Source: an uncultured Alphaproteobacteria bacterium
Lineage (GTDB): Bacteria > Pseudomonadota > Alphaproteobacteria > Caulobacterales > Hyphomonadaceae
Length of the DNA: 6,103 nt
Direction: 5' to 3'
NCBI GenBank assembly: GCA_903831485.1
Contig: CAIKXW010000211.1
Location: 1 to 6,103, forward strand
Shown: positions 1 to 5,882 of the stretch, piece by piece
Layout: every line of letters starts with the position of its first letter
Numbering within the stretch: position 1 is the stretch's first letter
Position numbers and translations under genes: made by a program
Notes under the pieces: model-generated
Told to the model about the DNA's origin: nothing
The model's input: only the letters and a program-made list of their open reading frames with translations
Database searches by the model: none

Positions 1-1
1 C

Positions 2-91
2 GGGATGGTCTGGATCAACCAGGCGCTGTTTCGCGGAAAGGGTCGCAGCTGGGCCTTCGCTGCCGTTTCTGAGCCGGCGGCCAACCCATGA
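2..91 (+). CDS. C-terminal end of an unidentified gene, partial
   Basis: An open frame enters from the left edge and stops at TGA 89-91, leaving 29 visible codons. The translation includes MVWINQALFRGKGRSWAF and ends EPAANP. Third codon positions are mostly G or C (about 22 of 29), as in the real genes of this window, and clearly more so than in the neighbouring frame starting at base 1. That is the main support for coding. It would end 38 bp before the 3' end of the convergent tRNA gene, and I find no convincing terminator hairpin between them. The piece is too short to assign a family. The alternative is chance open frame in GC-rich DNA. Confidence 0.4.
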   Translation, partial: GMVWINQALFRGKGRSWAFAAVSEPAANP

Positions 92-129
92 ATCGGACGA
101 CCAAACCCCTACGCGCCATGAGCGAAAAC

Positions 130-219
130 TGGCGGTGAAGGTGGGATTCGAACCCACGGTACGGTTTCCCGTACACACGCTTTCCAAGCGTGCGCCATAG
201 ACCACTCGGCCACCTCACC
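130..219 (-). tRNA. tRNA-Ser, anticodon GGA
   Basis: On the minus strand the 90-nt gene folds as a class II tRNA. The acceptor stem is GGTGAGG with CTTCACC (one G-T pair), followed by discriminator G and an encoded CCA at 132-130. The anticodon stem CACGC/GCGTG closes the loop TTGGAAA, giving anticodon GGA (complement of 183-185), which reads UCC and UCU serine codons. The variable arm is long (TACGG, GAAA loop, CCGTA), as expected for serine. The T arm is GTGGG-TTCGAAT-CCCAC. The long variable arm, the anticodon and the intact arms together leave little doubt. No second copy of the 3' end is present in the window, so there is no sign of a mobile element integrated here. Confidence 0.97.
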
Positions 220-233
220 AGCGCAGGAGGGGG

Positions 234-261
234 CTTTTACATGGGGCTGCCTGAAGCGCAA
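234..261 (-). promoter_or_regulatory. Candidate promoter of the tRNA-Ser gene
   Basis: On the minus strand, TTGCGC (261-256) is followed after 16 bp by TAAAAG (239-234), with the tRNA 5' end at 219, about 15 nt downstream. The spacing and distance suit a housekeeping sigma-factor promoter for a stable RNA. The hexamers match the consensus only partly, so this is a candidate. Confidence 0.35.
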
Positions 262-399
262 GTTACCGCCATCGCAGCACTGGCCTTTGCACGGTTGCGG
301 CGGGGCTCCCAAGAAGACCCGTCTACGCGGCACGCTCATTGCTTCTACGTCATCCGGGCAGACGCGCTGGGGCGCATTCTGGGTCCGGGGTCTGGCGTC

Positions 400-429
400 G
401 GCTGCGGTGGGGCAGCCGGCGCCTACCCC
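400..429 (-). terminator. Possible weak terminator after the amidohydrolase gene
   Basis: Just after the amidohydrolase stop codon, two overlapping hairpins can form. One pairs GGGGCAG (409-415) with CTACCCC (423-429), including one wobble pair on the transcript. The other is a perfect 6-bp stem, GGCTGC (400-405) with GCAGCC (412-417). There is no T-run after either stem in the minus direction, so intrinsic termination would be weak. A transcript-end structure or a Rho-dependent site is equally possible. Confidence 0.3.
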
Positions 430-444
430 GTTTCGTCAGCAACG

Positions 445-2127
445 TCATTTCTGACCGGCGCGCTGGTAGACGACCTTGCCCGCGACCACCGTGATCTCCG
501 GTTCGACGGTGAGAATGTCCGCTTCCGGCACAGTCATGATGTCCGCGCTGAAGCCGGTGAAGTCCGCCAGCTTGCCCGCCTCGATCGTGCCGAGGTCCTT
601 CTCCATGAAGGACGCATAGGCCGGCCACAGCGTGAACATCTTCAGCGCTTCCTGGCGCGTCACGGCCTGCTCCGGATGCCAACCCTCGCCCGACTGTCCC
701 TTCAGGTCCTTGCGCGCCACGGCTGCATAAAATTCGATTCGCGGATCGCCCTGCTCCACCGGCGCATCGGACCCGCCCGCAATCACCGACCCTGCGTCGA
801 TCAGGGCTCGCCAGGCATAAGCGCCGGCCAACCGATCCGGCCCAAGCCGCGCCGGCGCAAAGTAGAGATCCCCGATCGCGTGCGACGGCTGCATAGAGGG
901 GATGATCCCGAGTGACTTGAAGCGCGGAATGTCTTCCACGTGCAGGATCTGCGAATGCTCGTTGCGCCAGCGCTTGTCCGCGCCCTTGACGCCTGCATCC
1001 GCAAACGTCTTGTCCATCCAGTTCAGGACGAGCCGGTTACCTTCGTCTCCGATCGCGTGGTAGGCCACCTGGATGTTGGCGTCCGAAGCCTTGCGCATCA
1101 GCGCCAGCATCGCCGCCTCATCCGAGCGCAAGAGCCCGACAGTTTCCGGCTGGTCCGAATAAGGCGCAGACAGAAGCGCCCCGCGCGATCCCAGCGCGCC
1201 ATCCATGTAGAGCTTGACCGCCTTCGATGTGACGAGCCCGTTCTCGCTGGCGCCCCAGAGGCCGCCCTCGGTCATCAGGTCGAAATCGCCGCCATCGACG
1301 GCATTGTAGATTCGCAGCTTCATCTCGCCGGCTGCAGCCATCGTGTTCAGCGTCGCGACGTGCGGTCCAAGCACGGACATGTTGTGCATGCCCGTCCAGC
1401 CGAGGCTGACGGTGCGGTCGATGCCCTTCACATAGGTCTCGCGCACCTGCGCCTCGCCCGGCGATGTCGCAAGCTGCGACATCGGCGCCATCGCATCATC
1501 GATCAGCATGCCCGTCGGAAGCCCGTCCGCACCCACTTCAATCCGCCCGCCCGAAGGCTGCGAGGTCGGCTTGGCGTCCAGCTTCGTCGCCTTCAGCGCC
1601 GCTGTGTTCGCCACCAGCGCGTGTCCATCGGCGCGCGTCAGGACCACAGGACGATCGCCGCTCACCGCATCAAGATCCTGCCGCGTCGGAAAACGCTTCT
1701 CCGGCCAGTGCGTCTCGATCCAGCCGCGGCCGATCAGCGGCTGTCCAGCAGGCAGCGTCGTCGCCGCCTCGCCCACCACGCTCACCAGTTCCGCAATCGA
1801 CTTGATCTCATCCAGGTCGAGCGTCATCTCGCGCTCGCCGATACCATAGAGATGCGCGTGGGCGTCGGTGAAACCCGGATAGAGGAAGGCCCCGCCGAGA
1901 TCGACCTTCTCGGTCGCGGCGCCCGCCGTCTTCAGCAGCTCTTCCGCGGCGCCGACTTCGACGATCCGCCCGTCTTTCACGCTGACGGCGCTCGCAGGCA
2001 GCTGTCCGTCGAGGCCGGTATAGATTGTCCCGCCGTGAATGATCATGTCGGGGGCGGGCCCCGCCGCCTGCTGGGGCTGGCACGCAGCCAGCGCCAGAAC
2101 CGCAACACCAGCAAATAGAGCGCGCAT
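445..2127 (-). CDS. Amidohydrolase family lipoprotein (YtcJ-like, Amidohydro_3)
   Basis: This 560-residue metal-dependent hydrolase belongs to the amidohydrolase superfamily, YtcJ/Amidohydro_3 group; the substrate is unknown. It opens with a lipoprotein signal peptide: Met-Arg, a hydrophobic stretch, and the lipobox LAAC with Cys16. It is therefore probably membrane-anchored; Gln17 after the Cys would fit outer-membrane sorting by the E. coli rule. Visible motifs are PGFTDAHAH (84-92, metal site), RADGHALVANTAAL (165-178), KLYMDGALGSRGA (305-317), YHAIGD (356-361), NEHSQILH (389-396) and AGGSDAPVEQGDP (450-462, catalytic Asp454). The C-terminal GTIEAGKLADF is typical of the beta-sandwich domain. 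No key residue is missing. I chose the ATG at 2127 because GAGGGG lies 7 nt upstream and the signal peptide starts there. An in-frame ATG at 2145 lacks a ribosome site, and the frame further upstream runs into rpmB. It follows rpmB on the same strand, 61 bp away. Confidence 0.92.
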   Translation of the reverse strand: MRALFAGVAVLALAACQPQQAAGPAPDMIIHGGTIYTGLDGQLPASAVSVKDGRIVEVGAAEELLKTAGAATEKVDLGGAFLYPGFTDAHAHLYGIGEREMTLDLDEIKSIAELVSVVGEAATTLPAGQPLIGRGWIETHWPEKRFPTRQDLDAVSGDRPVVLTRADGHALVANTAALKATKLDAKPTSQPSGGRIEVGADGLPTGMLIDDAMAPMSQLATSPGEAQVRETYVKGIDRTVSLGWTGMHNMSVLGPHVATLNTMAAAGEMKLRIYNAVDGGDFDLMTEGGLWGASENGLVTSKAVKLYMDGALGSRGALLSAPYSDQPETVGLLRSDEAAMLALMRKASDANIQVAYHAIGDEGNRLVLNWMDKTFADAGVKGADKRWRNEHSQILHVEDIPRFKSLGIIPSMQPSHAIGDLYFAPARLGPDRLAGAYAWRALIDAGSVIAGGSDAPVEQGDPRIEFYAAVARKDLKGQSGEGWHPEQAVTRQEALKMFTLWPAYASFMEKDLGTIEAGKLADFTGFSADIMTVPEADILTVEPEITVVAGKVVYQRAGQK

Positions 2128-2129
2128 GC

Positions 2130-2160
2130 AAAAACCCCTCGCCATGACAGCAAGGGGTTT
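2130..2160 (-). terminator. rpmB terminator overlapping the next gene's ribosome site
   Basis: Reading the minus strand, AAACCCCT (2160-2153) pairs with AGGGGTTT (2139-2132) around a 13-nt loop. The 3' arm runs into a TTTTT tract (2134-2130). This has the form of an intrinsic terminator and starts 28 nt after the rpmB stop codon. The 3' arm contains most of GAGGGG (2140-2135), the Shine-Dalgarno sequence of the amidohydrolase gene that starts at 2127. Only four of the eight pairs are G-C, so termination may be partial. Confidence 0.7.
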
Positions 2161-2188
2161 AACGTTCTTACGTCGAAAGAGAAAAGGC

Positions 2189-2479
2189 TTAGGCGGCCTT
2201 CTCGGCGCGCTTGGCGATCTCTTTCTTGACCTTGAGCATTTTCGGCGAGAGCTGCTCGTCCTTCGCCTTGGCGAGGTAGCCGTCGAGGCCGCCACGCTTG
2301 TCAACCGTACGCAGGGCGGCCGCCGACACGCGGGCCGAATAGGACTGGCCCATGGCGTCCGAGTGAACGGTGACGTTCACCAGGTTCGGCAGATAGCGCC
2401 GCTTGGTCTTGATGTTGGAGTGGCTGACGGTGTTGCCCACCATCGGCTTTTTGCCGGTAAGTTCACAGACGCGGGACAT
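2189..2479 (-). CDS. rpmB: 50S ribosomal protein L28
   Basis: This encodes a 96-residue protein that is clearly bacterial ribosomal protein L28 (bL28), a component of the large ribosomal subunit. The N-terminus [16 protein letters not shown], followed by [16 protein letters not shown], is the family signature. The length suits alphaproteobacterial L28 proteins, and the Lys/Arg-rich C-terminus fits rRNA binding. The ATG at 2479 is supported by AGGTGG six bases upstream and by the conserved start. The gene is transcribed alone or as the first gene ahead of the amidohydrolase. It has a strong-looking promoter, a structured leader and a terminator-like hairpin, described separately. The protein shows nothing unusual. 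Confidence 0.98.
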   Translation of the reverse strand: MSRVCELTGKKPMVGNTVSHSNIKTKRRYLPNLVNVTVHSDAMGQSYSARVSAAALRTVDKRGGLDGYLAKAKDEQLSPKMLKVKKEIAKRAEKAA

Positions 2480-2513
2480 GGGCCCACCTTTCCTAGGTCG
2501 TCTGCAAGGTCGG

Positions 2514-2542
2514 AAAAGCCCGTAAAACGGGGCTTTCGGCCC
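2514..2542 (-). promoter_or_regulatory. rpmB leader with alternative hairpins (possible attenuator)
   Basis: On the minus strand the untranslated leader of rpmB can fold in two exclusive ways. Hairpin A is GGGC-CGAAA-GCCC (2542-2530). Hairpin B pairs AAAGCCCCG (2536-2528) with CGGGCTTT (2522-2515), with one bulged C and loop TTTTA, and ends in TTTT. Both use the same GCCC block. Hairpin B resembles an intrinsic terminator, though its T-run is only four bases. Such an arrangement would fit attenuation or r-protein feedback. That function is inference; only the complementarity is seen. Confidence 0.4.
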
Positions 2543-2563
2543 TGCGCTGAAAGCGAAGGCGGG

Positions 2564-2592
2564 TGGATAGTGGGGGAGGCGCCCGCTGTCAA
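2564..2592 (-). promoter_or_regulatory. rpmB promoter
   Basis: On the minus strand, a perfect -35 hexamer TTGACA (2592-2587) is followed after exactly 17 bp by TATCCA (2569-2564). Transcription would begin near 2557, giving a leader of about 78 nt before the rpmB ATG at 2479. The match and spacing suit the housekeeping sigma factor and a strongly expressed ribosomal protein gene. Confidence 0.7.
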
Positions 2593-2615
2593 GTTCAAGG
2601 GTGGCCGCCTCCCAT

Positions 2616-2726
2616 TGTCATTCCCGCCGCAGCGGGCAGTGCGAGGGGCGGGAACCCGGGGGCGACGGACACCGACCTTGCGGTCCCTGGGTTCCGGGTC
2701 TCGCCTGCGGCTCACCCGGGATGACA
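2616..2726. repeat. Intergenic palindromic repeat element, about 111 bp
   Basis: The ends are inverted copies: TGTCATTCCCG (2616-2626) and CGGGATGACA (2717-2726), differing by one T. Nested inside are GGAACCC (2651-2657) with GGGTTCC (2689-2695), and ACCG (2671-2674) with CGGT (2681-2684). There are two side hairpins: CCCGC/GCGGG (2623-2636), and CCGGGT (2694-2699) with ACCCGG (2714-2719). From general knowledge, TGTCATTCCCG-type ends with GGGTTCCGGG-like cores occur in dispersed intergenic palindromes of alphaproteobacteria. It encodes no protein that I can recognise. It lies upstream of the rpmB promoter, between the divergent genes. Copy number cannot be judged from one window. Confidence 0.65.
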
Positions 2727-2951
2727 GGGTAACTTTCGCCATCCGCACTCTATCCACAGCCTCACCCGTTGACCACGCTTGCCCGCGCCCCCAACCTTGA
2801 ATCTGGACCGATCCCGAGTCCCCCAGGGAAGACGGACATGCGCTGGCGCCCATCGACCCAGACCAACGCCACTCCCACCGCTGAGAGCCAACCACGCGCC
2901 TTGGCGGGCCGTCTCGCCCAATAGTCCTCTGCTTCATCGGGAGCGCAGCCT
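2727..2951 (+). other. Intergenic region upstream of the helicase gene
   Basis: This stretch must hold the helicase promoter, but none stands out. TTGACC (2769-2774) has only a poor -10 match (CAACCT, 2792-2797). TATCCA (2751-2756), the same -10 hexamer as the rpmB promoter, lacks a good -35. The overlapping open frames on both strands are proline- or arginine-rich with no recognisable domain. The only other notable content is a short leader ORF at 2838-2924. Confidence 0.4.
2838..2924 (+). other. Possible 28-codon leader ORF in frame with the helicase
   Basis: ATG at 2838 follows AGGGA with a spacing of 8 nt. It opens 28 codons (starting MRWRPSTQTNATP, ending GRLAQ) and stops at TAG 2922-2924. 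The stop is in the same reading frame as the helicase and 27 nt before its inferred start codon. Third-position GC is about 74 percent, lower than in the helicase body. It could be a translated leader peptide, a remnant N-terminus cut off by a nonsense change, or chance. Family knowledge favours a helicase start close to Walker A, so an N-terminal extension is not required. Confidence 0.25.
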
Positions 2952-2954
2952 CTG
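2939..2954 (+). promoter_or_regulatory. Ribosome binding site and CTG start of the helicase
   Basis: GGGAG (2939-2943) lies 8 nt before the in-frame codon CTG (2952-2954), a normal Shine-Dalgarno spacing. No ATG, GTG or TTG occurs in this frame between the TAG at 2922 and the GTG at 3021. Codons before 2952 have mixed third bases; from 2955 onward they are almost all G or C, which marks the coding boundary. Confidence 0.55.
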
Positions 2955-5555
2955 GCCAGCGACAACCAGCGTATCCGGGCCATCCTTGGCCCCACCAACA
3001 CCGGCAAGACGCACCTTGCTGTGGAGCGGATGCTTGCGCACGGCACGGGGATGATCGGCCTGCCGCTGCGCCTGCTTGCGCGCGAGATCTACGACAAGAT
3101 GGTACAGCAGAAGGGCGAGAAGGCCTGCGCCCTCATTACGGGTGAAGAGCGGATCAAGCCGGCCGGCGCCCGCTGGTTCGCCTGCACGGTCGAAGCCATG
3201 CCGGTCAACGAAGGCGCCGACTTCATCGCCATCGACGAGATCCAGCTGGCGCAGGACCCCGACCGCGGCCACGTCTTCACTGATCGCATCCTGCATGCGC
3301 GCGGGCGTCACGAGACCATGCTGCTCGGCGCCGACACCATGCGTCCCGCCCTGCAGCGCCTCGGCCTCGACATCGACGGCGAGCGACGCGAGCGTTTCTC
3401 GCAGCTCTCCTATGTCGGCCCGACCAAGATAACCAAGCTGCCCAAGCGCTCGGCCATCGTCGCCTTTTCCTCCGAAGAGGTCTACGCCATCGCCGAGTTG
3501 CTGAAGCGCCAGCGCGGCGGCTGCGCCGTCATCATGGGCGCGCTCAGCCCGCGCACGCGCAACGCCCAGATCGATCTCTACCAGGCCGGCGAGGTCGACT
3601 ACATCGTCGCCACCGACGCCATCGGCATGGGTCTCAACCTCGATGTCGGCCACATCGCCTTCGCCAGCCGCCGCAAGTTCGACGGCCGCCAGCGCCGCTT
3701 CCTCCGCGCCGATGAACTCGCCCAGATCGCAGGCCGCGCCGGCCGCTTCCGCGACGACGGCACATTCGGCGAGACAGCCGATTGCGAGACCTTCGAGGAA
3801 GAAACCGTCGACCGCATCGTCAACCACCAGTTCGATCCGGTCGAATTCCTTCACTGGCGCAATTCCAACCTCGACTGGTCGAGCGTCGACGCTCTGCTCA
3901 AGTCGCTGCGCCGCGCGTCGCCCGACGTGATCCTGCGCCGCGCCCCCGAAGCGCTCGACGAGACCACCTTCGCCGCGCTCGCCGCCGACGACGCTGTCCG
4001 CCGCGCCGCGCGCACGCACCTGCATGTGCGCCGCCTGTGGGACCTCTGCACCTTGCCCGACTTCCGGAAATACGGCCCCGAAGCCCATCTCCGCCTCGTC
4101 CAGAATTTCGTCGAGAAGCTCATCGAGCCCAACGCCCGCATCAAGGACGAGTGGATGTACGAGCAGGTTGGGCGCCTCGACCGCACCGAAGGCGAGATCG
4201 AGAACATCCAGCACCGCCTCGCCGAAATCCGCACCTGGACTTACGCCGCCAATCGCGCGGACTGGCTCGAGAACGCCGAGACATGGCGCGGCCGCACGCG
4301 CGAGATCGAGGACAGGCTGTCGGACGCCCTCCACCAGGCGCTGATGAACCGTTTCGTCGACCGCCGCACGTCCGCGCTGCTCAAGGCGCTCAACTCCGAC
4401 GAAGATGCGCCCGCCGAGATTGGCCCCGCCGGCGAAGTTCTCATTGGCGGTCACCCGGTCGGCCATCTCGAAGGCCTCGTCTTCCACGCCGAAGCGGCAG
4501 GCGAAACACTGGCCGGACGGGCCCTGCGCGGCGCCGCGCTCAAATCGCTGCGCCCCATCATCGAGCAGCGCCTCATCGCCATCGCCAACGCGCCAGACGC
4601 CGACCTCAGCTTCGATGCCGCGAAGGCCGCCGTCGTCTACGCTGGCGCGCCGGTCGCAAAACTCGTCGCCGCTGCCGACTGGCACTCACCCACGCTCGAA
4701 CTCATGGGCGCCCGCGACGCCAGCACAGGCGGCCGCGAAGGCGCCATCGCCCGGCTCGTCAGCTGGTTCGTGGGACACTCCAAGGCAACGCTGCCGGCGC
4801 TGCACGATCTCCGCACCGTTCTCGACGGCGCCACCCTTCGCGGCGGCGCGCGCGGCGCCGCCTACCAGCTGCTTGAATCCGGCGCCGCTTTCGACCGCCG
4901 CCACGGCGCCCATGCATTCGAGCTCTCGGCCGACGACCGCACCGCCCTCAACGCCGCGGGCGTGAAGACCGGCCGCATCGCAACCTGGCTCCCGGGCCTG
5001 CTGAAACCCTCCGCCGCGCGCCTCGCCCTCGCCCTGCGCGCCGTTCATTCTGGCAAGCAGGCGCCCGCCATCCCCACGCAATCCTCCTTCCCGCTGAAGG
5101 ACGGCGCCTGGACCGACGCGATGCTCAACACCGCCGGCTATCTCCGCCTCGGCCCCCGCGCCGTCCGCGCCGACCTCACCGAGCGCCTCGCCTCAGCTCT
5201 GTCGCAGATCCGCCGCGCATCGGAGGCGTCCACCTTCGCCGTGCCGCCCGAACTCGCCGCTCAGGTCGGCTGCCCTACGGCGGACTTCCCCGCCATCCTC
5301 CGCGCCCTCGGCCTCAAGCCCGCCGAGAAGGACAAGGACACAGGCGCGGTAAAGCTGTGGCGCTTCCCCGCCCAGCGCCAGCACGAGGGCCACGTGCGCA
5401 AGCCTGAACAGCCCGCGCGCGCACAACCGCCGCCGACCGGACCGTTCGCCGTTCTCGCCGAACTCTTCGTCGCCCAGCCCGCCAGCGCGCCCAACCGCCG
5501 CCGCCGCAGGCCACGCCGTCCGCAAGCCGCCCCCGCGCCAAAGGCGGCGTCATGA
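2952..5555 (+). CDS. Suv3-type ATP-dependent RNA helicase
   Basis: This encodes an 867-residue superfamily 2 helicase of the Suv3 type, predicted to unwind RNA using ATP. Motifs appear in order: Walker A GPTNTGKTH (13-21), GLPLRLLAREIY (36-47), ITGEER (62-67), DEIQ (95-98, the Suv3 form of the DEAD box), LLGADTMRP (124-132), ATDAIGMGLNLD (220-231) and QIAGRAGR (258-265). An alpha-helical region follows (NHQFDPVEFLHWRNSNLDW and beyond). The C-terminus has a short PFAVLAELF block and an Arg/Pro-rich tail (NRRRRRPRRP), likely nucleic-acid binding. The start is unusual. The first conventional start in frame is GTG 3021, which would delete Walker A including Lys19, so I place it at CTG 2952 with GGGAG 8 nt upstream. 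The stop overlaps the next gene by ATGA. The family is certain; the exact start is not. The large antisense and frame-shifted open frames across it are shadows of high GC. Confidence 0.93.
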   Translation: MASDNQRIRAILGPTNTGKTHLAVERMLAHGTGMIGLPLRLLAREIYDKMVQQKGEKACALITGEERIKPAGARWFACTVEAMPVNEGADFIAIDEIQLAQDPDRGHVFTDRILHARGRHETMLLGADTMRPALQRLGLDIDGERRERFSQLSYVGPTKITKLPKRSAIVAFSSEEVYAIAELLKRQRGGCAVIMGALSPRTRNAQIDLYQAGEVDYIVATDAIGMGLNLDVGHIAFASRRKFDGRQRRFLRADELAQIAGRAGRFRDDGTFGETADCETFEEETVDRIVNHQFDPVEFLHWRNSNLDWSSVDALLKSLRRASPDVILRRAPEALDETTFAALAADDAVRRAARTHLHVRRLWDLCTLPDFRKYGPEAHLRLVQNFVEKLIEPNARIKDEWMYEQVGRLDRTEGEIENIQHRLAEIRTWTYAANRADWLENAETWRGRTREIEDRLSDALHQALMNRFVDRRTSALLKALNSDEDAPAEIGPAGEVLIGGHPVGHLEGLVFHAEAAGETLAGRALRGAALKSLRPIIEQRLIAIANAPDADLSFDAAKAAVVYAGAPVAKLVAAADWHSPTLELMGARDASTGGREGAIARLVSWFVGHSKATLPALHDLRTVLDGATLRGGARGAAYQLLESGAAFDRRHGAHAFELSADDRTALNAAGVKTGRIATWLPGLLKPSAARLALALRAVHSGKQAPAIPTQSSFPLKDGAWTDAMLNTAGYLRLGPRAVRADLTERLASALSQIRRASEASTFAVPPELAAQVGCPTADFPAILRALGLKPAEKDKDTGAVKLWRFPAQRQHEGHVRKPEQPARAQPPPTGPFAVLAELFVAQPASAPNRRRRRPRRPQAAPAPKAAS

Positions 5556-5827
5556 GCGAAGACCGGATGCGCATCGATGTCTTTCTCTGGCGAGCGCGCT
5601 TCTTCAAGGCGCGCACCTCCGCCACCGAAGCCATCGAGGCAAAAGGCGCGCGCATCGAGCGCGATGGACAGGTCCGCCGCATCGACAAGCCGGCCACCCC
5701 GGTCGAAGCTGGCGACTTGCTGACCTTTACCGCGCCCTCTGGATCGAAGCTGGTGCGTGTTATCTCACTTCCCGAACGCAGGGGTCCGCCCGCAGAAGCG
5801 GCGCTGTGCTATGAGGCCCTCCTTTAG
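5552..5827 (+). CDS. S4-domain RNA-binding protein, Hsp15-like
   Basis: This encodes a 91-residue protein with an S4 RNA-binding domain over roughly residues 6-60. MRIDVFLWRARFFKAR (6-21) matches the alpha-helical start of the fold, and the segment ending VEAGDLLTF (51-59) is its typical close. The C-terminal VRVISLPERRGPPAEA (68-83) is characteristic of the Hsp15/HslR-like subgroup. E. coli Hsp15 binds free 50S subunits carrying nascent chains; that role is inferred by family here. The protein is shorter than E. coli Hsp15 (about 133 residues) and lacks its long basic tail. The ATG overlaps the helicase stop (ATGA), with AAAGG at 5540-5544 inside the helicase end, so the two are very probably translationally coupled. 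A second ATG at codon 6 is possible but less likely. Confidence 0.9.
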   Translation: MSEDRMRIDVFLWRARFFKARTSATEAIEAKGARIERDGQVRRIDKPATPVEAGDLLTFTAPSGSKLVRVISLPERRGPPAEAALCYEALL

Positions 5828-5840
5828 GCGTCAGGGGGTG

Positions 5841-5868
5841 GGGCGCTGACCGGATCCCAACAGCGCCC
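5841..5868 (+). other. Perfect 8-bp hairpin before the last gene
   Basis: GGGCGCTG (5841-5848) and CAGCGCCC (5861-5868) are exact inverted copies with a 12-nt loop. The stem lies 13 nt after the S4 gene stop and ends three bases before the AGGAGG ribosome site at 5871-5876. No T-run follows, so it is not a standard intrinsic terminator. It could protect the upstream mRNA end, cause pausing, or influence translation of the next gene. Confidence 0.5.
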
Positions 5869-5882
5869 GGAGGAGGGCCTGC

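Noticed and set aside
1..130. Possible integration site of a mobile element at the tRNA-Ser 3' end
   Set aside because: Serine tRNA 3' ends are common attachment sites, but there is no direct repeat of the tRNA end in the window and no integrase gene, so nothing supports an insertion.
190..915. 241-codon plus-strand open frame from inside the tRNA into the amidohydrolase
   Set aside because: It overlaps a certain tRNA and runs antisense to the amidohydrolase 3' end. No recognisable domain.
940..2118. 392-codon open frame on the plus strand, antisense to the amidohydrolase
   Set aside because: It is Arg/His-rich without recognisable motifs, and lies opposite a complete enzyme with conserved metal sites. 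It is a shadow of high GC.
2377..2937. 186-codon minus-strand open frame overlapping rpmB and its upstream region
   Set aside because: It crosses the rpmB promoter, the palindromic element and part of rpmB in another frame. The composition is compatible with non-coding repeat translation and there is no family resemblance.
2934..4685. 583-codon open frame on the minus strand, antisense to the helicase
   Set aside because: The opposite strand carries an intact helicase with all motifs. The antisense translation is low-complexity Gly/Ala/Val/Glu text typical of the mirror frame of a high-GC gene, with no recognisable domain or ribosome site.
3782..4876. 364-codon plus-strand open frame inside the helicase in another frame
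   Set aside because: It is extremely Arg/Pro-rich, as expected for a shifted frame of GC-rich coding DNA, and shows no domain.
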